A DNA stretch of 64,000 nucleotides from Ligula intestinalis (lineage: Eukaryota; Platyhelminthes; Cestoda; Diphyllobothriidea; Diphyllobothriidae): contig JAYGXS010000009.1 of assembly GCA_036362985.1 (NCBI GenBank), positions 26,144,289 through 26,208,288 of the forward strand, given 5' to 3'. The first letter of the stretch is position 1, and every line of letters begins with the position of its first letter. Shown here in pieces: positions 40,330 through 51,631 of this stretch. The position numbers and the translations under genes are program-made. The notes under the pieces are model-generated. The model had not been told where the DNA came from, did not search any database, and saw only the letters and a list, made by a program, of their open reading frames with translations.

Positions 40330-40364
40330 TTGGCAAGCGATCGTTTTTGGTCATTCATCGTCAG
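40330..40364 (-). ncRNA. Hammerhead-like motif, family 3 tail copy B
   Basis: Minus strand CTGACGA, TGAATGACC, AAAAA, CGATCG (40338-40343) CTTGCC. Relative to copy A the palindrome changed from CAATTG to CGATCG, both halves together. Confidence 0.4.
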
Positions 40365-40466
40365 GCCAGTACATGACATGGGGAATAAAATTGGTCACTT
40401 AATTACAGCGATTATATAATCGTCAGGTTAGGGAAGGGGGGCGGGGGAGGAAAAGGGTGAGGGTAA

Positions 40467-41446
40467 TTAAGCAGCTAAGTTTTCCCTCATCTCCTGAACG
40501 CGGGCGCCTGCGCGGGTAGGACGCTGGTTGCCATGCCCAGATGAGACAGGGGGGATGTTCTCGCGGTCCGCGGATTGAGTTCTGTATGTCAGCCGCGCAG
40601 CTTGCGCTGGACTATTCTCGGTAGCTTCGTCTTCTTTGGCTTCAGTAGGTGTTGGATTTCCGCGTGCAGTCGGCCAAGGGAGGCCGATGGCTTGAACCAG
40701 CGCCTTTGACAGCATAGAATGGGTTTTGCTAGCCGGATAGCCACTGCATCTGTTGTGGCTAACACCCGCTTGCACAGGCCTTTGGAGTAGTGTGTCGGCG
40801 TGTGGTACATGACCCGAAAGGCTTCTCTCACGTCCACTTGGTGTTTCGTATCAATATGGTGGGCGAGGATTGAGCTTGAGGTCGGTCTATTCTCCCCTCT
40901 GCTGAGCCAAGCTGGTATGTGCTAGCGCATTCTCTTCTCCAGACCTCGCGTTGTTCGGCCAATATAGCCCACTCAACAGGAACAGGTGAAAGAATAGGTG
41001 CACATCGATCTGACCTGAACTAATAGTCTGTGTTTAGCTCCCATTCGTAGAAGGGGAGAGTTACTGAAGAGCACACGTAAGTTTGCCGCCGAGAAGGCAT
41101 TCATAACTGCTGTCCTCAGGCACCTTCTTACCAGTTCACTAGTTGTGTATCCCATTAACGGCAGTCTTATGAATATATTTTTCTTGTTCGCCTTTGCAAT
41201 TGCGAGCTTTGTGACACGCTCCTTGATGTTCTGAAGGATGAACCTTTCCGGATAACCGTTTTCATGGAGTGTGTGTTTTAGTTGCTGCAATTCTACTTCC
41301 ACTATTTCAGGAGAGCATATACGGCGCATTCTGGCTGCCAAGCCCTGGACTAAGTTTCGTTTGGCGTTAAGGGGAACAAAGCTGTGAAAACTAACATATT
41401 GCCTAGTCCAGGTTTTCACCATTTTTCGGCGAAATACATTTTCCAA
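40467..41446 (-). pseudogene. PLE RT C-terminus, connector and GIY-YIG (family 3)
   Basis: 41446-40973 reads FHSFVPLNAKRNLVQGLAARMRRICSPEIVEVELQQLKHTL, NGYPERFILQNIKERV and IRLPLMGYTTSELVRRCLRTAV, very close to 27960-28300. A stop replaces a codon in SC-VGYIGRTTRGLEKRMR, and another follows, so GIY-YIG is broken. 40837-40467 continues with AFRVMYHTPTHYSKGLCKRVLATTDAVAIRLAKPILCCQ. Confidence 0.85.
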
Positions 41447-41474
41447 GAAACCAAATCATCTAAACTATGCAATA

Positions 41475-41710
41475 AGATTACCTCGAAATAGACGGAATTA
41501 TTATCAAATTCTCGACGGAGGAATGAATAGGTAATGGAGTTGAGATATGTTCTCTGCTTGAAACTGGAATGATTTTGACTTCCTCTTCAAACCTGTGCAG
41601 TAACATCTTAAAAGTGAAAGGACTGATTTATTATTCAGTTTTTACCACTGTAAATGACCTTTCTAATGGTTAAAATAGTTTAGACAAAATTATGAGGAAT
41701 ATTTGATAAT
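41475..41710. other. No recognised gene
   Basis: AT-rich spacer. Confidence 0.4.
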
Positions 41711-41711
41711 A

Positions 41712-41900
41712 ACATTGTCGGCAAAGGTAAGGGAAACGGGCAGGGACATCTCTGGTTCATTAGCCGTCATCAGTCAGTCATGCACCGCACGAGGCTCGAA
41801 CCCGTGAATTATCAGTATCAGTATCAGCTCGGAATTATAACACTCAAACTGACAGTGTTATCTGCCTAAACTATCAGTCACTACGCGGCTGCTGGCGGGG
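41712..41900 (-). repeat. tRNA-derived SINE-A, copy
   Basis: Minus strand: CACGGGTTCGAGCC (B box, about 41791-41804) and an upstream tRNA-like head, then GACTGA-CTGATGACGGCTAAT-AACCAGAGATG and CTTTGCCGACAATG. The hammerhead-like part has lost GAAA and helix III. Confidence 0.6.
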
Positions 41901-43082
41901 CTCGAGAATGAGCCCCAAGACAGAGTGAGTTCTCTTAGCAATCAGTGAACGTTTTATCAACGTGGTTTGACAATTTTGACAGGTTTCGACAGTTTGTTTG
42001 CTTTTTTTGCAAGCAAACCCCATTTACTAGTTAGCGGGAAAGATTAGTTCTACACAGGTTTGTGTCTGGGATGTAACTAAATATTATCTAGTTTCCCATT
42101 TTGTGATGTGTAACATTGCTGTTTATTCTCAACGACCCTTGAAGAAATACATGGCCGCGCCCAATCTTTTCGAGGCCAGAGAAGACCAGGGCTTTACTAT
42201 GATAAACGGCAAAGCTTGAGGGTAATAAACCGTATTAAGAGGCTAATACTTCCAACACTTACTAATTACGCTAAAGGCAACAATAATTGTGTGGAGTTCT
42301 AGCAGGTATGGGCAGTAAATACCATAGTAAATGGAGACCATGTTTAGGATAATTGCGTGCGCTTGCTTTAGGGAAAACAGGAATGTAAAGCCTTATCCAC
42401 TTATCACAACGCAGGTCATCTAAGAGGGTTCAGTCAAATCGAATGAGGAACATCATGAGGGCATAAATATAGCTGCGAGGAGGATTTCGGCATAATGACC
42501 ACTTGATTTTCCAAAGTGAAGTCGCGTTCAGAAGCGGTGAATCGTTTTGCCGCTAACACCCGTGTTCAACAATGCTTCGGGTGATGGGGATTATTCTTGG
42601 GGCAACGATGCTGAAACAGTAGTCCTCATGCATGTTACCGAGGACCGAAAAAAAACACGCCACTTGCTATCAACGTCAACTGCCGTTCATGGGATTTTGC
42701 GTCGCGAATGGGCACCGCCATGTTACACGACACGGCTGCCCAAAAAGAAGGGTTACGTAGTTTGAGTGCATAAAAACCTTTGGAATAAGAAAGATCCTAA
42801 AGGCTTTTACCCGTACGGTGCGTTCTTGGGCGTTGTTTTTTTTTTGAATGCAGATCTTGGTTCGGCATTAAATAGAATCATCGACGAAGCGGAAGGTCTG
42901 CAACGAAGGCCTGCGAAGAACGGCTCTAAAGCAGTTGAAAATGTCCTTTTCGTACGTAATTTTGGTCGCAATTTCTTACGTGATTCCAACCGAGAGGACA
43001 GGGGACTTGGCCCATACACGCTCGTAGTATATGTGGCTTCAAGCTATACGAAAGGGTAGGCCAATATGCTCGTGTTCTTAGC
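41901..43082. other. No recognised gene
   Basis: Two adjacent short frames at 42547-42765 and 42766-43059 have no known domain. Confidence 0.4.
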
Positions 43083-43240
43083 CTAACACTAATCCTTGGT
43101 CAAACCTTAAACGTAATCCTGATCTAAACGCTAAGCCTACGCTTAACCCTGACCATAATCTTAATTCGGAACCCAACTTTAGCATTGATACTAACCTTAA
43201 TCTTAACTAAACTATAACCATAACCTTAAACATAACCGAG
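43083..43240 (+). repeat. Degenerate telomere-like hexamer tract (CTTAAC)
   Basis: About 26 consecutive hexamers in one phase, mostly CTTAAC, CCTAAC, CTTAAT or ATAACC variants. The clearest of the seven tracts in the window. Confidence 0.7.
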
Positions 43241-43289
43241 AGTTCGATCGTCGGTTTAGACAAGGGCCACCGTATACTCCACAGGATTG

Positions 43290-43640
43290 TGGTGCAGTAG
43301 CGCTGACCAGCGTGAGAATCAGTTTTAAGTGATAGTGGATTTGCGATGCATTTACTGCACTCGTTCATCATTCTCCCACCCATGCCCGGTGTCAGGACAG
43401 AGGCAAGAAGACCGAAGATGAGATCTGGCGCAGGTGACACACACGGTGTTATGGCCTCCCATGCCCCGGTCTAGCAGGGATCCGGTGCAGGTGGCTGGCG
43501 CGGCGTGATTTCGCACCTACGCGTGCCACCACGCCTCCTCCACGTTCGGCAATTTTTATGGGAGCGCAACCCGAATAACGCCTGTCACCCCCCGATCTAG
43601 TTCCCATGATGGTTCAGCGCATCTACCACGCGGCCTATTT
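43290..43640 (+). repeat. Dispersed repeat R1, copy 2
   Basis: GTGATAGTGGATTTGCGATG (43337), CATGCCCGGTGTCAGGAC, CGGCGTGA and CGGCAATTTTTATGGGAGCG match 5240-5740 and 47080-47300. Confidence 0.65.
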
Positions 43641-44424
43641 AGGCGGCACGCTTAACTTCAATCACTAGCATTTAGTCTAGCACAAGTTTCTCTGGATTTC
43701 AGTGCAAAACTGCCTGTATTATGGGCGGTTCCTACTGGCACGTCTTGCGACATGGGCCACTTATTTTAAGTTATTGCTCTCAAAAGTGCTTTACCTGGTA
43801 TTTTGCTGACGAATGGCCATGTGATTCATCTGCCGCAAGAGTAAAGTCAATGAAATACTCGGACCTTTGGACTTCTTCTGAGATCCTTGAGAATCTTTAC
43901 AATAATTTGGTGCGAGAAAATTACTTTTTCGAAATGTGCTAGACAAATAAGCAAGTATTAAAACGTTTGGGGTGCCTTACAAGGTTATATGGACTTCCGT
44001 CATCACTTTTCACGAGCTACGTCATCTACTGTACGTTGGAACGCCAAAGATGATCTAACGAACATTGACTTAGGATGCTTTGATGAAGCGTCATCAATTT
44101 GAAATTCTCTGAAAACATTAGATCTTTAGCCTACTTCCTTTTCACACTCTGCCTTTACTGCTAGTCGTGGTGCAGATGTTGGTAGGCATCGAGACTGAAG
44201 CCAAAGACAGGTCTGTACCTTAATGCGCTCGTTGGGCGTCCTCCTAGCCCCATTAGTTTCGAATCACCTTGTCACGACAGTCTTTGTTACCGTCCAAATC
44301 CCAGAAAAATCCCGGGATCCCTTGCCTACAATAACAGTCTGGTAGGCGCGGCGGTCGACAGGAACTGCAAGAAGATCCATACATGGATAAAAAAGAAGAT
44401 GTGTCGAGCACCGGGTGAATTGAT
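43641..44424. other. No recognised gene
   Basis: Short frames only. Confidence 0.4.
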
Positions 44425-44431
44425 TTATTGT

Positions 44432-44463
44432 CCTGAGCTTTCGAACTCTTACAGGAGTTCAGC
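44432..44463 (-). ncRNA. Hammerhead-like motif, family 4
   Basis: Minus strand GCTGAACTC-CTGTAA-GAGTTC (perfect 6-bp stem), GAAA, GCTC, AGG, ACAATAAA. Helix III would be the palindrome AGCT. CUGANGA is reduced to CUGA running into the stem, so it is incomplete. Confidence 0.5.
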
Positions 44464-44603
44464 TTTAGAGTTAAGAAGCAGCAACCAAAAGGAGGGTAAT
44501 TATTGTGGCCAAAGGCCAATCGACTGTCGGCAGTCGTCAAGTAGAAAAAACATCAACCAAAAGGATTAAAGTCAGGGAGGACAATTATAGTGATAAACGC
44601 TAA

Positions 44604-45269
44604 TTAACTGTCAGTGAAAGCGGCGGTCCTTAGGGTCATAAACAAAAAAATAGTGTGATGCCTTGTTCTTAAGGTAGAGGGTCCTGGTGATCCTGCCTCC
44701 TCTTCTGGCCTGTTCGTATTGGGGTCCTTTTCGTTTGTAATTCTGACGTGAGGGTTGGCCTTGTACCGTCCTTTGCTTACATAATGGCGTAAAACTTTGT
44801 AGGCCGCGGGAAGTTCTAGATGCCTGTTGACGGAAATGGCCTCCGAGTACCATGCCTCAAGTGTCAGCCCTTCAGCTTTTGAGTTTTCTCGGCCTATGAT
44901 GGTTTTTCCTTGAACTTCGAAGTCGTGGCCAGTTTCTCCAATCTGTGCTGCAAACTGTGAGTTTGGGTCTAGTTTCTGAGCCGCTAGTTTGTGTTCATAT
45001 AGGCGGGTCTGCAATTTTCGGTCTGTTTAGCCTACGTAATTACAGTCTCCGTCGTTGCAACGTATATTGTAGACAACTGCAGAGGTTTCGGTAGGGGGCA
45101 GTCTGTCTTTGGGTTGCATCACACGGCGACGCATTGTTTCGATTTCAATTTCCAACTTGCTATTTGACCTTGTAGAGGAGTCTATGCATCCCAATCTTTT
45201 TGCAGCTATAGTAGCCACTGCCAGAAGCCGGCCCTCATCTGGTGCACATAGCGCTGCGCAACTGCTCAA
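44604..45269 (-). pseudogene. PLE GIY-YIG endonuclease (family 4)
   Basis: Minus strand: DRLPPTETSAVVYNIRCNDGDCNYVG, a stop (TAG at 45027-45029 in place of a Glu-like codon), then TDRKLQTRLYEHKLAAQKLDPNSQFAAQIGETGHDFEVQGKTIIGRENSKAEGLTLEAWYSEAISVNRHLELPAAYKVL. This is the full GIY-YIG core of a PLE with one nonsense change. RT is not present upstream. Confidence 0.85.
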
Positions 45270-45274
45270 AATGA

Positions 45275-46911
45275 ATTGCCACCGTGAGCGTTGTGGAATA
45301 AGGCTAACTTCCGGTTTCTGTCAGCGAGTTGATACCCTGATTTTTTAAGCAGCATTCGCAAGGTCCCGGTTATGAGGATGTGCAGTAGTTATTAGACCTA
45401 AAAGCAGTGCAAATTCACAGCATTATTTTAAGCAATTACATAACTTACAGGGACAGGTTTTCTAGCTTTACGCTTTTATGGCTCCCCGTTCGACCATGTG
45501 AGTTGGCAAAGATCTTGGATATAATCTGAGCAAAGTTTGTTTTCTGATTAGACTCGTAGGGTGGATGACGTTATTGAAAGCTTACATGTCCCTCTGATTT
45601 CTGGTGAAAATTATCTTACCTAAAACTCCTGTGTAAAAGATTCATTTTTCAAAAAGATGGCCACAGAAAAAAGACCTCGATCGGAGATTTTGTGAGGCCG
45701 TCGAACTCTATCACGTTGTGTATGTATCTACAGTCTAGCGAAAAGCAACTATACTCCGGTTTTGCTAGGAAGAACAAAAGAGAAATGGAGCGGATGTGAT
45801 GAGCAGAACAATGCTATCTTAAGTTGTGGTATTTTAGCAAGAACCCTACAATATAATAATTTAAGTGAAAAAAAGCATGAGGATGGGGTGGTGATATTTG
45901 GATTGGTGAGGACCAATAAAATGAGTGAAATAGATCTGCTGGTAAGTTTAATCTGTAGACAAATACGTTCTGGTTGCATTGTCAACTGACACATAACGAC
46001 AAAACAGGTAATTTCAGGTTTTGTTCATCGATTTGTTATAACAACAGTCGAAACTGCCAACTGATTGCAACTGTCTGACATCGCAACAGTCAACAGACCC
46101 GCATAACCAGCAGCGACCCACATACTGGCAGCATTTAAATGTAAGTGGCTAGAAACTGCCTTAAACAACTACCTTTTATTAAGCCGCACATTTGATTCTA
46201 GATAGCAACAAACACGACTTAAATGCATATGTGTGCAGGAAAAATGAGAAAAGGAAACCCATGCACTGCATTTTAGGAAATTTCGAATACCACTTCGTAT
46301 GAGGGAATTTGAGTATGCCAGCTTGCATGCTCTTATTCCACTGTACTCATCTCGAATAATTCGTAGTCAAAAAGTAAAGCACCCTAGCCGAAGTAAAATA
46401 CTGTTCTTGTAGGCCTGGAATATCGGCGTAAATTTAAAAAAAAACGTATTGCAAAGCAGGACGGAGATTCAACATAGGGTAGTGGAGTAAGATAGTTTAT
46501 TGAGCTCGTTTGATTCCCTCCTCTTAAGAACTGACGCTTGGGATAGCAGCAAGCTATATAGTACTCATTCGATCAGACTTAATCTGGATCGTTGATCTGG
46601 AGGACCCAAAAAGCTGATGGCAAACATTTCTAATATGGGACCAGTTGCGTTATTATGTCTTTCAACTGGTACGTGAGCATCATGGGAAACAATGGAGACA
46701 GCAATCGGGCTTGAATTGTGTTTGCAGATCGGGATAATAGGTCAGGTTTGTCCCGTTTTGACTTGAAGCTGAACCCATAGCTCGACGTAGGGCACTTCGA
46801 TCATCACTCAATGATAAACGTTCACGCGACCGCTAAGGTAAATCATCTGTCCCGCCCTGCCTGGGGTCTCGACCAAGGCCCTGACAACCATAGCAGCTGG
46901 GATGGTAGGCA
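45275..46911. other. No recognised gene
   Basis: Short frames only, AT-rich. Confidence 0.4.
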
Positions 46912-47015
46912 GGTAGTATTACCGGCAAAGACAAGGGAGACTGAAATGGCCATGCCTGGCTAATTAGCCATCATCAGCCAGTTATACCCAGACTGATCAG
47001 AAATGGTCATTCCCG
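46912..47015 (-). repeat. SINE-A tail with hammerhead-like fold
   Basis: Minus strand: ACTGG, CTGATGA, T, GGCTAATTAGCC, A, GGCA, TGGCCAT, T, TCAGT, CTCCCTTGTCTTTGCCGG. ACTGG/TCAGT gives a 5-bp helix I, GGCT/AGCC a 4-bp stem II, ATGGCCAT is the helix III palindrome. GAAA has become GGCA. A short plus-strand piece of the same SINE (CAGAAATGGTCATTCC, about 47004) follows. Confidence 0.6.
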
Positions 47016-47079
47016 TTCGATCGTCGTTCTCCACAGTTGGGGTTGTGTAAGCACGATAACTTTCACGTGGATTTGTTTT

Positions 47080-47300
47080 AAGAGATAAAATACTTGCGTA
47101 GCACCTAGCACGGTCTTCTTTCTCTCATCCACTCACCCATGCCCAGTGTCAGGGCAGAGCCAAGAAGACTAGAAGTGGAATCGGGCGTACGGCGTGAGCC
47201 TGCACCTACGCGTACCACCATGTTCCCCTCCATATTTGGCATTTGTTATGGGTGTGCGGCCCAACTAACGCCTGACATGCCCTGAGGCCACCACGCATTG
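47080..47300 (+). repeat. Dispersed repeat R1, copy 3
   Basis: CCCATGCCCAGTGTCAGGGC, CGGCGTGAGCCTGCACCTAC, GCGTACCACCA and TTTGGCATTTGTTATGGG match R1 at 43380-43570. Confidence 0.6.
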
Positions 47301-47364
47301 GACCAGCGCGTCTGCCACGTGGATCGTTTGAAGGGCATAGAGGTATTCACATGCCGACGATTAT

Positions 47365-47530
47365 CACACGCTGTACTGATTGCTGACAAAAGCACAGGAG
47401 ACCGGAACGAAATATAATGGCTCTGCAATAGAGCGTTCGGCTAAAGGACCAAAAAGCCCGTGTTCGAGTCCCAAGAACGACTTACCTAAGGTTGAGGCTG
47501 ATGACGGCTAAAAACTAGAAATTGTCATCC
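47365..47530 (+). repeat. SINE-A, rearranged copy
   Basis: Starts with a minus-strand tail piece (GCTGACAAAAGCACAGGAGA, 47382-47401) and continues with a plus-strand tRNA-like head (GTGTTCGAGTCCC B box at 47460-47472) and GGCTGATGACGGCTAAAAAC-TAGAAATTGTCAT. Confidence 0.55.
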
Positions 47531-47679
47531 CATTCTCTCCCGTCTTTGTTAGTACTCTTTTCGCACCGGTCATTAGTTATAACTTGGTGTGCGTCTGCGT
47601 CGACACTGGTTATATCCCCTAGTTGTATGTTAGGAAGGGAAGGCAGGCAGGCAGCATAGCAGAGGATATTTTACTATGG

Positions 47680-48120
47680 CTGTTTCTGCTTGTGCATCAG
47701 CTCCGTGTGTGCGGCAGATTTGTCTCGTCTGCAGCACGGTTTTGTCTACAGCTCGTCTTGTGTTCGTCAGCAGCGTGTCTTCCATCGTCGGTCTCGTCTC
47801 GACAGCAGCTGGTCTCTGGAGCAGAACCTCGTGTTGCCATCAGCAGAATGCCGGCTCCTGTCGGTGTCTGCGTAATTAAGGACAAACGGCCTTTGTTTCT
47901 AATTGGCTCCTCTGCATGCAGCCATCATGCGGTGTCCTCAGGATGACACGACGCGCCACTGCTACGCGTGCATGTGCATGCGTCCACTCGTGTCCCCTTG
48001 TCAGGCGTGCCCTCAAGATGACAGCCCGGTGGCTGTGCCACGCGTACGCATTACCTTGCGTCCTCGCCTGGTGTCGGCCCTTGGAGGTCGCGGTCTTGAC
48101 CCTTTCTGCATGCGCCCGCT
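47680..48120 (+). repeat. Dispersed repeat R4, copy 2
   Basis: See copy 1 at 1320-1960: shared CAGCAGAATGCCGG, CAGCCATCATGC and TGTCCTCAGG. Not coding as far as I can tell. Confidence 0.45.
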
Positions 48121-48124
48121 GATA

Positions 48125-48628
48125 TGAGAGCTTCCTTTGTTTTCTTGACTTCAGGACGGTTCGAATGGTGATTCGAGTGCCAAGCCGTCTTAACATCGTT
48201 CCGTGTGGCTGGCCTCAAATAGCGATGTTAACAACTGAGATAGGTCCTTCCAGTTAATGGGTCAGAAGTGAATAACAATCATCTTCTTGTGTATGAAAAT
48301 GTCACTTGATCTGCGCAGCATAAGTTCAATTTCATTGTCGTAAGGAAAACTGGGCAAATTATGAAGGACGAATCGTCAGATAGCTAAACAGGTCAAAATT
48401 CGCTGAAGGATGATGGATAAACGCAGACATAAAACGCAGTGAGTTCCCTGCATCCGCGGCATGTATACACGCAAAAGACTCATAAAACTTTAGTAAATGA
48501 CTTTAGAAAACGCACCACAGTGCAATGCTACCTGCATTCGAACACAAATACCACCAGTGCTTTCAAAAGGCAAAGTCCCGGAAAAAGTGTCTGCACTGTC
48601 ATAAATTAAAACCAAAGGTTGAATACAG
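48125..48628. other. No recognised gene
   Basis: Short frames. If 48629-48800 is an exon, the end of this stretch would be its upstream intron. Confidence 0.35.
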
Positions 48629-48800
48629 CGACAATTTACCCGTTGTTTACTCGAAACAAGGTGTGGGATATCATTTGCCTTTTATTTGAAAATGCTGGCA
48701 AAGTGTTGGTGAATGCTTCTGAGGAGGGACAGGGTCAATCTCCGTTGTACCCGAATCAGTGTGACAATAACTGTATGATCCAATCTTACCTTCTTAAACA
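48629..48800 (+). CDS. Candidate internal exon of an unidentified host gene
   Basis: An acceptor-like AG (GAATACAG, 48621-48628) precedes, and a good donor GTAAGT begins at 48801. Between them is one open frame, IYPLFTRNKVWDIICLLFENAG then KVLVNASEEGQGQSPLYPNQ then CDNNCMIQSYLLK, with a composition like a globular protein and unlike any of the transposon proteins here. I do not recognise the family. The frame is closed by the TAA inside the donor, as expected for an exon. The acceptor lacks a strong pyrimidine tract. Confidence 0.4.
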
Positions 48801-48809
48801 GTAAGTAAA

Positions 48810-50399
48810 TTTGCATAATTACATCTATAGCCTCCTGCACCCTCGTAGATCAGGCAACCTTACACGAAAATTGCAACGACAGCTAGGTTCAGGATTACGA
48901 CAGCGGAACAGGTACCATCTTGAAATGTTGTGCAAGACCATCTGTTCTGCGGGCGGAAGAAAGGCTGCATAGTCCCGTGCCTGGTCGAATGATCTAACCC
49001 AGACCTTTTGTTTCAGTCAGTGTGCCAAGCCCAATCTTTGAGTGTGCCACTAAGTAGCCGGCTGTACCTATATAAAAATTATCATTGCCCTCGACATATG
49101 CAGGAAAACATTTTGTTCCTTTTCAATTTCTTTTCAATTTGTAACGAATTAGATCCTTTTGCTTCGTTGCTTTCTTCTTAGAGAAGACCAAGACTATTTG
49201 CATTGGCAGTAGGCACCTCAAGCTCTGGCGTTGACAGGTAGGGCGTACTAGGCATCACGTGATCAGGGCTTTCGAGGGATAAAGTACGCGCGCATACGAG
49301 AGCAGGTAGTCCAATCAGCACACCTCAAGCGGACTCTGACGGGTCCGCCCTAGAGAGAGAGATATGCTTTAGTTCGAAAATATAATTCCGTAATTTTCAA
49401 CAAAATGGCAACTATACACAGTGAATGCGATTAGGCCCACAAACCACATAACACCAGAAGGTCACAAATCATGCATGAGGACCGAATACTACAACTGCCA
49501 ACATTAAGAGGTGTCGTCCTTGAGTGAGTCGCAAAATTTCGGCAAAATTAGACTTCTTTCAGAACGGTCCCAGCGTCGTGCGGTAATGACCTCATTTTTG
49601 TATTTCAAATACAAAACGAGGAGTAAAATCAGTTTTTAATGTACACAACAGTTCAATGGATTTTTATATATATATTGCTAATAGCAGCGAAGATGCGCGT
49701 CCTCGGACATAAATGAGATGGTTCCCGAGATCACCTTATCTTCTCATTTATATAGATAATATGAGAAATTAACATGCGCATGGAGAGCACAAAGAAATGG
49801 CGGCACAGATTTAATACCCCACACACGGTTCTTGAGGTACAAAAAATGATAGAATTCATGACTCACGTCGGAAGTTAGGAAATATTAATTATCAGTCGAA
49901 AATCGGCATCTTCGCTTGAACCAAAGTGGTGGAAGTATAATGGAAATCCTAGACGAATTTAAAAGTAAAGTCAGCAAGGAATATTAACTTTTTAAAGAAG
50001 CTGAAACCATAAATATATCATTTTATGTCTATTTACAGAAATTTACTTCAACAACTGTCGGGTATTGGAATACAGCTCGTTTTCAATCTTTCGGAAATTC
50101 CGGTGAATATTTCACGATTTTCACTGCTTTCAATTTTGTTTTCACAAATGTTGAGTATGTTTGGTGTGTTTATTCAAACCTGGAAGACAAGTTATTTATT
50201 ACAAGCATTTATCGAAAGAATTAGTATTTGGAAATGAGTTTTTTTATGAAAACGGTTGTTTGGGAGATATTTGTAGACTTATTCAGACATAAAAAAGTCG
50301 TTGCTGAGCAACATTAGCGTCAACATAATCGTTCGATATAACTATGCCTAGGATTAATTGCTTTAAAAAGGACTCTGATATGTTATCCCTGTAAAAATT
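48810..50399. other. No recognised gene
   Basis: AT-rich, short frames only. Confidence 0.4.
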
Positions 50400-50720
50400 C
50401 CTAAAGCTCAATATTTATTCGACGAATATCTATGCATATTGCTCGTTTCCAAAATGACGTCAAATATAAAATAGAGACAATGGGAAATTTTGACAAGCTG
50501 CGCAAGTTACCTTTTCCCAAAGTAACGTCAAAGTAAAAAAAGAAGCTTTGGTCGGTTTTTTGGTTTTCCTGAAAATAAGTTACAAAATTTCGGTCAAAAA
50601 TAAAAGTGGGTGCCATTCTCTTCATATTGAAGAGTTTAAGGATTTTAATGCACCAAAGAGTGGCCGAATTTATACCAACATGTAGCGGAAACGACACTTA
50701 ACAAAAATATATCTTGTAAC
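50400..50720 (+). repeat. Dispersed AT-rich repeat R3, copy 2
   Basis: Shares TTTGGTCGGTTTTTTGGTTT-CCT-AAAA, CGGTCAAAAATAAA and CAAAGAGTGGCCGAATTTATACC with 62515-62920 and 60880-61080. Confidence 0.5.
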
Positions 50721-50724
50721 ATGC

Positions 50725-51631
50725 TTCAAATTTAACAGGATAGTTGACAGTATCCATATAATTGATAAAATATACTTTCTTCTATTAACCGTCCCAAAGC
50801 CTCGGCGCTGTAAACTAAAATACGCTCAGACAAGTTTATTACCCCATTTTGGGATTAAAAATGTCGGAATTGCAAAAAATGATATTTTTATCTGAATTCG
50901 CTTTTTGTTTCTGGAAAATAATGCGATTTCTTAGAATTTCTCCGACCTGATTTTCAATTATTTAGTGTCGGATTTTCCGGATTGAGTAATGATTTAGTTA
51001 AAAGGCTTTTGGCTTATATTGGTGGCTTTTTTTATCCCAGCGCGAAAAATCAGACTGTTTGGTTCTATCATATAAAATAACATAGTAGATTTCTTGGATA
51101 TCCAGCAACCTCCTATTTCGCCAAAATGTTGCCTGTTTTCTTTCAATATAATGACTGAGTATGGTATTTATTTTATCAAAATTTTTCTGAGCATCAGAGC
51201 TACTCAACAAATCGAAATATATTGACCAAATGTACTCCAAACTACCCACTCAGATTTTGAACCCGAAATTTGATTAGTTAGGTCATCTACCGTGTTGGCT
51301 CGCACACCATCCCGACGGACAGAAACGAAAGAGCCCGAAGCAGATTCATGTCGAGGGCTCTGACCAGCTACTGGTATCTTCCCCGCCGCCCTTTAGACGG
51401 CGTTGAATATATATCTTCTACGCCGGCCACAACAGTTGAACTCATCCATTGGCAGAAAATCTACCGAAAATTACAGGCTACCCAAATATTATTTATGAGC
51501 ATGTAACTGGAACTGGAGATTTTCTCAGTCTGCAAATAGTATTTGATTGGCAATGCTCACTTCCATCGCTTCTTAAGCACAGGCCAATGGCCTTACAGAG
51601 AGTGATCAAACCAGTTAACCGTTTTGACTGA
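50725..51631. other. No recognised gene
   Basis: AT-rich, short frames only. Confidence 0.4.

Larger units (their letters stand above)
40060..41472 (-). mobile_element. Penelope-like element, family 3, copy 2
   Basis: Minus strand. The coding part 41446-40467 is followed by two tandem copies of a tail segment (40298-40440 and 40075-40225), each with a hammerhead-like motif, G-rich runs and TATATAATCGTCAG. 5'-truncated in the RT C-terminus. About 48 bases at its 5' end are repeated beyond its 3' end (40028-40075). Confidence 0.8.
44375..45269 (-). mobile_element. Penelope-like element, family 4, copy 2 (fragment)
   Basis: Minus-strand GIY-YIG, C-terminal region and 3' tail with a folded motif at 44432-44463, AATAAAT and a CTTCTTTTTTATCC end (44383-44396), similar in design to the family 1 and 2 tails. 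Confidence 0.75.
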
